A stretch of 64,000 bases of DNA from Cladobotryum mycophilum (taxonomy: Eukaryota; Ascomycota; Sordariomycetes; Hypocreales; Hypocreaceae): positions 2,627,421 through 2,691,420 of the forward strand of contig JAVFKD010000015.1 in assembly GCA_036429605.1 (NCBI GenBank). Reading direction: 5' to 3'. The translations under genes and the position numbers were made by a program. The first letter of the stretch is position 1; the number at the start of each line of letters is the position of its first letter. Below the pieces are notes generated by a model. The model saw nothing but the letters and a program-made list of their open reading frames with translations. It had not been told where the DNA came from and did not search any database. This document shows positions 57,601-64,000 of the stretch, one piece after another.

Positions 57601-59635
57601 AAAAAAGAAAAAGAAAACAAAACAGAATGGGCTTAGCAGACAAAGTACGTCCGTTGTGTGAGTGAGCCTTTGTTGGCTTTTGCCTTTTGTCACATCGTCC
57701 CATATGGCTATTTCCCACGAATCCAATTACGCAAGAATGTAATAAAAAGCTACACAATACATGTATTTTTGAGACCCTGCTCACCTAAACTCTTTGGTTA
57801 TCATGTCTCAGAAGATATAACTTGTAATACATAGGCTATCTATCATCCGTCAACTTTTGTCACCCCTCGATATCCTGCCCCAGTCATTTCCAAGACAAGT
57901 TGTGGCGCCATCGACAATGGACGGCGCGCGAGGACCAGGCATCCCCGGTGGCTTGCGGAAAAATCCTGTCAGCAAGGTGGCAAGCAAGCAAGCCATCGTC
58001 AATAGAGCCTCTGGCCCAGAGAGAGAGCTGGGAGGGCGGGCTGGCTGGGGGATGGCGTACCCTAGTTTCGTGGTGGTGTTAGCTAGTCTGTGTAAGATCT
58101 GGGGAAAAGCAAATTAGTTCCTCTTAATCCGGCTTCTGGAGAACCGTATCTGGGGGGAGATGTGATCTGGTGGCGTATCGTCGGCGCAAAATGGTGCCAT
58201 TGTTGGACACGACAAGTGTTTCTCATTAAACTTGTTATCTCGGTTGTTGTTTTTGGTGGGCTGGTACTGGACATTATGGATATGTTATTTCGTGTTGCCA
58301 TGGAATTTCCATAATCTCTGGTAAATCATCTTCACCACCCGACTAACACAACACACGACTTTCAGTACCAAGACTCTTGAGACAATCCAATGTCGATCAC
58401 TTTCTCACTGAAGGTTTACAAGTAATATCAGGCCTCTGCTATACGTCGTATTCTCAAAATTTTAAATTGACCACCCGCGTCCTTGGCGATGAGGGAAGGC
58501 TTTGAAGCCATCCAACACGCTCACGTAAACCATCAAGACATCTCAACTAGTTCTCCGTCCTTTTTGCTCCGTGTGGCCATGCGCGGCCTCTCTGAACACA
58601 CAGCACCCGTGCGCTCCCGTAAACGTCTCTCATCGCGAAAGACAAGCAACGATATGATGAGGCGAGCGGGGTGGCATCTGCGCTCCTCTTGGTCTTCACA
58701 TGCATGTCAGCGTTTGACAAACAAAAGCAATAGTACGTGCTTGTGTTGTTGTGGAACGGCGCGCCTCTTTGCCCACGCACGTCTGGGTCGCGGGAACCTT
58801 GACCTGCCTTGGGGGAGGGGCAGGCACACACACGGCCTCGCCGAAACAAAAAAGCGTGTCCACACCAAAATCTTATTTTGAGTCAAAAAGGGTCCAAGCT
58901 AAAGATGGGGTTTTGACGAATACTACCCATTGAGCCAACCGCAATCACGAGGAGTAGACAAGGGACTCCAGGAACGAATCCCGAAGGATTAGATCTTTGC
59001 GGACTGGCCAACCAGGTTCCCTCCCCTCCCCCTTGAAACTAAAGTAAACACAATGATCGACCCTTTCTGACTGGGGCCTCTCTTTGTCTCCGGACCGAGA
59101 GAGCAGTCCCACCGTTAGTGTAACCTTCGTCCTGCATTCCATTTTCTTCCTTTCACACACACATCAGCTTCGAATATCACATCTTCCTCTGTAAACGTGT
59201 TCTACTGCTGCACTACGCCCAAACAAACCTAGCTGTTCTATTCCCCAGCCCCAGCCCGGTACGGCATTGTCAGATGGATGTCCCATCATTTGGCCGAAGC
59301 AAGTGTGTGTCGTCGTGGGCTTATCCGACATTGTGTCTCTCCTCTAACTGGAACAACCCCCAAAGGGGAAAGGCCCCGTCGTACGGCTTCCCCATGGGAG
59401 AGAGTGAAGCAATTCGTCTCGCCCAAAGATCCCAGACAAGCTGGATCACGAGAGCCGCAAGAACCGGGGGGCTAATCGTGGGTGGAACTAACATAGTCGA
59501 TGGTTGGTTGGCGTTGGATGACGAGCGAGCGGTCCCCCTATCTGAATCAGAGCGGCATTGAAGCTTACCACACCGCTGTGAAAAGGCCGGCGATAGTGAT
59601 ATCCAGATAGAAGCCCAACTCTAGGCCCTCTGGAG
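54676..59635. other. 5 kb gene-poor region, nothing recognised
   Basis: Many short frames on both strands, none with a domain or coherent exon chain. Homopolymers (G run near 56870, A-rich block near 57600) and the composition resemble the gene-poor left end of the window. The right end leads into the promoter of the secreted barrel protein. Confidence 0.45.
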
Positions 59636-59642
59636 TATATAA
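59636..59642 (+). promoter_or_regulatory. TATA box of the barrel-protein gene
   Basis: TATATAA, about 100 bp before the ATG at 59744, followed by a CATCATCACTCATCC leader, as expected for a strongly expressed fungal gene. Confidence 0.65.
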
Positions 59643-59743
59643 GACTCGCTTCATCCGTCAATCATTTCCTTCTCATTCAGTCTCATCATCACTCATCCAC
59701 ATTATCAAACCACTTCAAACCAACAAACAACCAACACTTCAAA

Positions 59744-60130
59744 ATGCCTTCTTTCAAGATTGTCACTGCTCTCTTGGCCCTGGCCTTCACTGCCACCGCC
59801 GCCCCCGTCGCCGAGGAGCCCAGCTTCACCATTGAGGCCGCCCAGGAGTCCGGTGACCTCACCTACTTCACCCCCGGCCTCGGCGCCTGCGGCTGGCAGT
59901 CCAAGTCCAGCGACTACATCGTCGCCATCTCCTCCCAGATCTGGGCCAACAGGGGCCACTGCGGCAAGCACATCAAGGTCCACTACGGCAGCCGCACCAT
60001 CGACGTCACCGTCGTCGACGAGTGCCCTGGCTGCAGCGCCGGCTCCCTCGACCTCTCCCCCTCTGCCTTCCAGGCCGTTGTCGGTTCTCTCGGACCCGGC
60101 CGTGTCCACGCCACCTGGAACTGGGCTTAA
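59744..60130 (+). CDS. Secreted double-psi beta-barrel (expansin/RlpA-like) protein, 128 aa
   Basis: A small secreted protein consisting of a signal peptide (residues 1-20, MPSFKIVTALLALAFTATAA), a short pro-segment and a single DPBB domain. The domain shows GDLTYFTPGLGACGW at its start, then NRGHCGKHIKV, and the hallmark VTVVDECPGCSAGSLDLS with its conserved Asp, and ends GRVHATWNW. Four cysteines allow two disulfides. Relatives include the N-terminal domain of expansins, barwin-like and RlpA-like proteins and secreted fungal virulence-associated or protease-inhibiting proteins; the second expansin domain is absent. Action at plant or fungal cell walls is inferred. There is no intron; codons are strongly GC-ending and a TATA box is present, so high expression is likely. 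Confidence 0.92.
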   Translation: MPSFKIVTALLALAFTATAAPVAEEPSFTIEAAQESGDLTYFTPGLGACGWQSKSSDYIVAISSQIWANRGHCGKHIKVHYGSRTIDVTVVDECPGCSAGSLDLSPSAFQAVVGSLGPGRVHATWNWA

Positions 60131-61388
60131 GCGCCGCAATCAAAACAAATCAATCAAAAACAACTCTTCGGCCATCTTCCACCTTCTTGTACATATTACA
60201 CTCTAAGAGAGACTGAAAAGGGAAATAAGGGAAATGATGGAATGCAGGGAACGCAAGGGACGATAAGAGGACTCTGTATATATAAAAACAAACAAACATT
60301 CAACCTCATGGCCTTCCGGGTCACGTATATAAACGACAAGCAGCTCAAAAGAGTTGCTCAAAATAAACATACATCAAAATAACTTGCCGAGAACTTGCCA
60401 TATCTTTCGTGATAACATTGCCCATTTTTGAGTAGCCTCAGCACTGAAGATGGGCCCAGCTTTCCAATACTTAATCTCGAGTGTGTTCCCAATGAATGAT
60501 CAACAAACTGCTGGTCCTTGTCAAAGCCTCGAGATACATAAGTGTCGAAGGAGTTATGGAGTAAAATTGAAGTGGCCCACTTCGGTAATTAAGGCGGTGC
60601 AGCAGTACTCATGGTCTATTTCTTACACCAACAGTAGAATTCACAAGTTAACTTAAAAGCTTTGACTTATCTTTGCACCAAACGTCGATGAGTCTTGAGT
60701 TTACTAACAACTGGAAAAACAAATCCAGCTCCAATTGTTATCAAGCCCTCATAATCTTAGTCAAGACGCCCCCCAAAATTGCTTCAAACACGGCTTTACT
60801 AAAGAATCAATACACCAAGAGGCAAGAGGAGCAAGACTCACCAACACTCTGTCAGTTCGAGAAATGCGAGCAAAGGGGGAAAGGATGAAATCCATGAGAT
60901 GGAACCCTTCACTTCGCGGTGAACAATGAGAGCCATACTCAAAATAGAAGCGTCATTCACAGCAAAAAAACAGTAATAACAACATACTGCAAGCAAAAGA
61001 CACAGGGAGAATGAAGAGGAAAACCAAGGCACAAGATGAGGACCTGGGAGAGAGGACGCTCATCTCGAACTTGATGCTCCTTATTCTGCTAAACAGTTGG
61101 AGGCATACCAGCAGGGAAGTCACAGTGATTTCTTTTTCACAGATATTGATTCTCCTTCATCAACACTGGTCGATGTTGGTCAACGCTGCGGCGCAAAGAA
61201 AAGGGAGCATTTAGGCTGGACCTCACAATCAGTCACAGTACGCGCAAATCAACTTGTTCTCGAGAGCAATCTTTGTGCTCCATTCCATTGATAATTCATA
61301 TACATATGATAATACACAGGAAAGTGGTAATACAGAGAGAGCCCCCTCACGCGGGTCTGTCCCTCAAGTTTAATACAATCAAGGTTCC
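60131..61388. other. Intergenic, 3' flanks of convergent genes
   Basis: A/T-rich; TATATATAAA near 60275 and several short frames, none with coding character. Confidence 0.4.
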
Positions 61389-64000
61389 TTAACTGGCCTT
61401 GTTCTTCAAGTTACTCGTCCTTGCAAACGCTGGTAACCATTTTCTTCTAATTCCTGTCCCAGACGGTGTTGTCGGGGTCATTGGTTGTTGTTGTTGTTTT
61501 TGTGATGTTGGTGTTTGTCTCCCACTCTCGCATATCTCGGCGACTTGCTCCTTTGCATTCGCTGCTTGATGCAAGTAGTCGGGCATAATTTCAGCGCCAG
61601 CCGTGTTCCTTCGCACCTGGCGTGGGTTAAGCATAATGGGTGGGGGTGTTGCGCCAGAACGATCGTCATCGTCATCAAGCGCAACAGTTCTGTTGACCCA
61701 TGAGGGCGCCCCCATATTCAGAGTCGTCATCTTGGGGGTATCAGGGAAAGTCGACTCCGTCGTACTAGACGGGACGCCCTCAGGTGTACCGCTTGCCGAA
61801 GTACCACCTATCGATCGACGGAATAATCTATTAAGACCAGCGCGAGCGCCGCCTTGCTGTCCCACAATCGGAGGATAGTGATTCCTCTTGTCGCCCTGTA
61901 TCAGGAGCGGGGGCCCCATAAGTTGTTGCACTGGTGTATGTACGTTCGATCTCGCCTGTGCAGTCTCGCTGTGCCCCCTCGAATGTCGAGACTTTTGATC
62001 TGTCTCCGAGAGGGCTTGGTTTGAAGCCGTCTGTGCAGACTCGGAAGTTGATCCGGTGCGAGCGTGCAAACTCGACCTCCTATCTGGCGGAGCAGGAGCT
62101 ACATTGGCTGCGAACAGAGCTTGTCGTAGGGAAAAGAGATCGTGCATATAAGCAGCATCAGGACCGATGCCTTGTGGCCCAGGTCGCGCGCTGTTCGGTC
62201 CGAACATGGCTTGCGGTGCCCATGTTCCCTTGGAACTGCTGATTGGAAAGCCAAAGAGATCAGGAGAGCCGCGGCCGGTATTTCTGGCGGGTTTGGTACT
62301 CTCTCGCATCCAAATATCCAGGCTAGACTGTAGAGAACGGGTATCAGATTCATCATCGCTGTCGGCCCGGTCGCCCTCCCAGTCATTACCCCGTCTGTGG
62401 GATACCGTCGTCTCGCTCGCTGAACGTGGGCGTTGAATCATGTCACCATGCCGAGTGTAAATGTCGCCGTTCCTATAGTCTCGTACCATACCATGACCAG
62501 GCACAGGCAGTGGCCGTTCAAGCAGCGATACGCCAGATTGTTGATGATGGTGGCCTTTGTGGCTATCCGATCCCTCTTGATAACCTCCAGCGCTGTGGTC
62601 CCGGCGTTGCGCGAGCGAGTCATTGGAGCTCCTCATGTGGTGGAGAGTGGATGTAGAAATTGTATCGGGCGTAGGGGGAAAGCTTGGTCATGAAGACGTA
62701 CACCACCGGGTGCGTCGGTCATCACCTTGTTCCAAGCCTCTCGTTTCTCATCTTTGTTGGACCTGCGAACCGGGGGTATGTGTAGGGGGAGGTTGGGGAC
62801 CTCTTCTTCCATCGACCTTGGTTGTGCTAGGTCGCTGAGGTCGTTCCATATACTGCTGGGAGTGCTCGTGGCCAACCATTCCACTCATAGACGAAAATGG
62901 ACCCAAGCTGCTGCCTCGCGTGAAGGGATTAGCTGTCGCAGCACGAGCAGGCAGTACTGATGGTTTTTCCTTTGCCATGTTCTGGAAATCCTCTCCAGTG
63001 GACATGGACTGGTTCATATCAACACCGTCAAGACTTAGCGGCTTGTCGATCGGCGGGGGTAGCCATCTTCGTGATCCCTTTTGCCATATACACTCATAAA
63101 GGAGCTCTCGCTCAGAACACTGAGGGTCGGACTGGCCAAGCCATTAGCGGGTCCAGTCTCAGGCTCAGGAGATCCTTCTGCCACTCTTGACAAGCTGAGA
63201 GCACTTCCCCGCACACCGAGGTAAACATTCCGCAAGTTTTCGGTATTTTCCGTCTTTTCTGACAAGAAACTCGGCATGCGGTTGATTCCTTTGACATCTT
63301 CTTGCATATTGTCAGCATCTGGGATAGAAATTTCAGGCACTTGGGTCTCATATTTGGCCTCAAAGTCCTGGGCGCAAAAGAATCCGGCCTGCTCGATTTG
63401 GTGAACCATGTTGCGCTCGGTGACGAGTTGCTCCACCTTGGCTTCCAGCATGACGATCATAGCCACGGCCTCTTCTACAGCTTTGTCGCGCTTGTCCAGC
63501 TCTTCCAACAAGTTATCATTGATTTCTTCCATTTGCCTCTTATCGCTTTCCAGGGTCTCCACTTGCGTCTCCAGAGACGTTTGCTTCTCACGGCGATGAA
63601 AAAGTTCAAGCTTCAAGTCGAAATTTTGCTTGTGAAGCTTGGAAAGCACCTGTAGATCAATGTTAGGCGGATACTTTTCCCCTCTAGATCACGATATTCT
63701 TACATGTTCCATCTCCATCAAGCCCAGGCCATGTTTCTTAGCTGGCTCGGCACCAGCGCTCCCACCAGCGCTCGATCTTGGCCGCGGACTATCGCTGCCC
63801 CCGGTCCTCATTGGAGAGTCCAGGGCTCTTCCCAGATCCATAGAGCCACTCATGTCGGTATTTAGCCTCGCAAGAGAGGTGGAGTGACCCATCCTCTCAC
63901 CCTCTGCTCTGCGCTCCCTCTGAAGTTTTTCTTGCAAGAAGGCCGATACAGCTGTCTGTCGGGTAGACTCCATGCTCCCTTCCCTAGATAATTGGGGCGT
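61389..64000 (-). CDS. Centrosomin-motif (Cnn_1N) coiled-coil protein, 5' end outside window
   Basis: A fungal protein with the centrosomin N-terminal motif 1, the element by which spindle-pole and microtubule-organising proteins bind gamma-tubulin complexes. First visible exon: 64000-63704 (frame open through the window edge; an ATG at 63973 may be internal). Intron: 63650-63703 (GTAAGA..CTACAG). Then come VLSKLHKQNFDLKLELFHRR, the Cnn_1N core, and a long coiled coil (LEELDKRDKAVEEAVAMIVM). The rest is Ser/Pro/Gln-rich and disordered. The reading frame breaks at two runs of five C (plus-strand G runs 63055-63059 and 62674-62678), where six restore it (GYPPPIDKPLSL; AFPPTPDTIS), and once more by a shift near 62860-62865 that I cannot assign. 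The C terminus IRRKWLPAFARTSNLKNK ends at 61389. Because three breaks are needed I trust the family call more than the exact sequence. Confidence 0.8.

Noticed and set aside
59705..60139. 144-codon antisense frame over the DPBB gene
   Set aside because: Same shadow effect from codon bias; no domain.

Overview
The window is a stretch of nuclear DNA from a filamentous ascomycete, most likely a Sordariomycete. Evidence: spliceosomal introns of about 45-195 nt with GT..AG ends and CTAAC/CTGAC branch sites; single 5S rRNA genes scattered among protein genes; a tRNA-Val with a short intron; CT-rich leaders; and several fungal allorecognition genes (HET, NACHT-ankyrin, trypsin-like). I do not commit to a genus.

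Layout. 1-11.4 kb is gene-poor; the only gene I can build is a hidden four-exon 82-aa Cys/His-rich protein (2760-3274, minus). 11.4-14.7 kb holds two decayed genes head to head: a membrane-anchored protein (minus) and a trypsin-like serine protease homologue (plus). A 5S gene follows at 15.2 kb, then unresolved ORFs. 18.3-19.5 kb is an NDH-2-like flavoprotein and 20.1 kb a tRNA-Val(AAC). 22.6-23.8 kb is a secreted pepsin-type protease. 24.5-28.1 kb is an intact NLR (NACHT plus ankyrin) flanked on both sides by inverted copies of a 19-bp minisatellite; divergent from it is a HET-domain gene cut short by an in-frame TAG. 32.8 kb is a small heat-shock protein gene with heat-shock elements. 36.8 kb is a secreted 18-cysteine protein. 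38.3-39.4 kb has a gene relic and two 5S genes of different sequence type.

40.6-43.3 kb is the most interesting part: a UstYa/DUF3328-type membrane oxidase-like gene and, 1 kb downstream on the same strand, a secreted precursor of twelve tyrosine-rich repeats separated mostly by Kex2-type dibasic sites. This is the core of a dikaritin-like (ustiloxin/phomopsin/asperipin-type) ribosomal peptide pathway, apparently with a new core sequence (YWY / YNY / YFY).

44.2-46.1 kb is a second HET gene with hydrophobic segments, 48.7-49.2 kb a secreted DUF3237 protein, and 50.5-54.7 kb a second NLR (HeLo-like, NACHT, about 16 ankyrin repeats, ZZ finger) split by an in-frame TAG. 59.7-60.1 kb is a secreted double-psi beta-barrel protein. 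61.4 kb to the window end is a centrosomin-motif coiled-coil protein whose start lies outside.

Two window-wide patterns matter. At five places, in four recognisable genes, the frame breaks inside a run of exactly five C (coding strand) where six would restore it, which looks like a sequencing or assembly artefact. Separately, most nonsense codons fall in HET/NLR/protease-type genes and most are explained by C-to-T or G-to-A transitions, as expected for genuine decay or RIP-like mutation.
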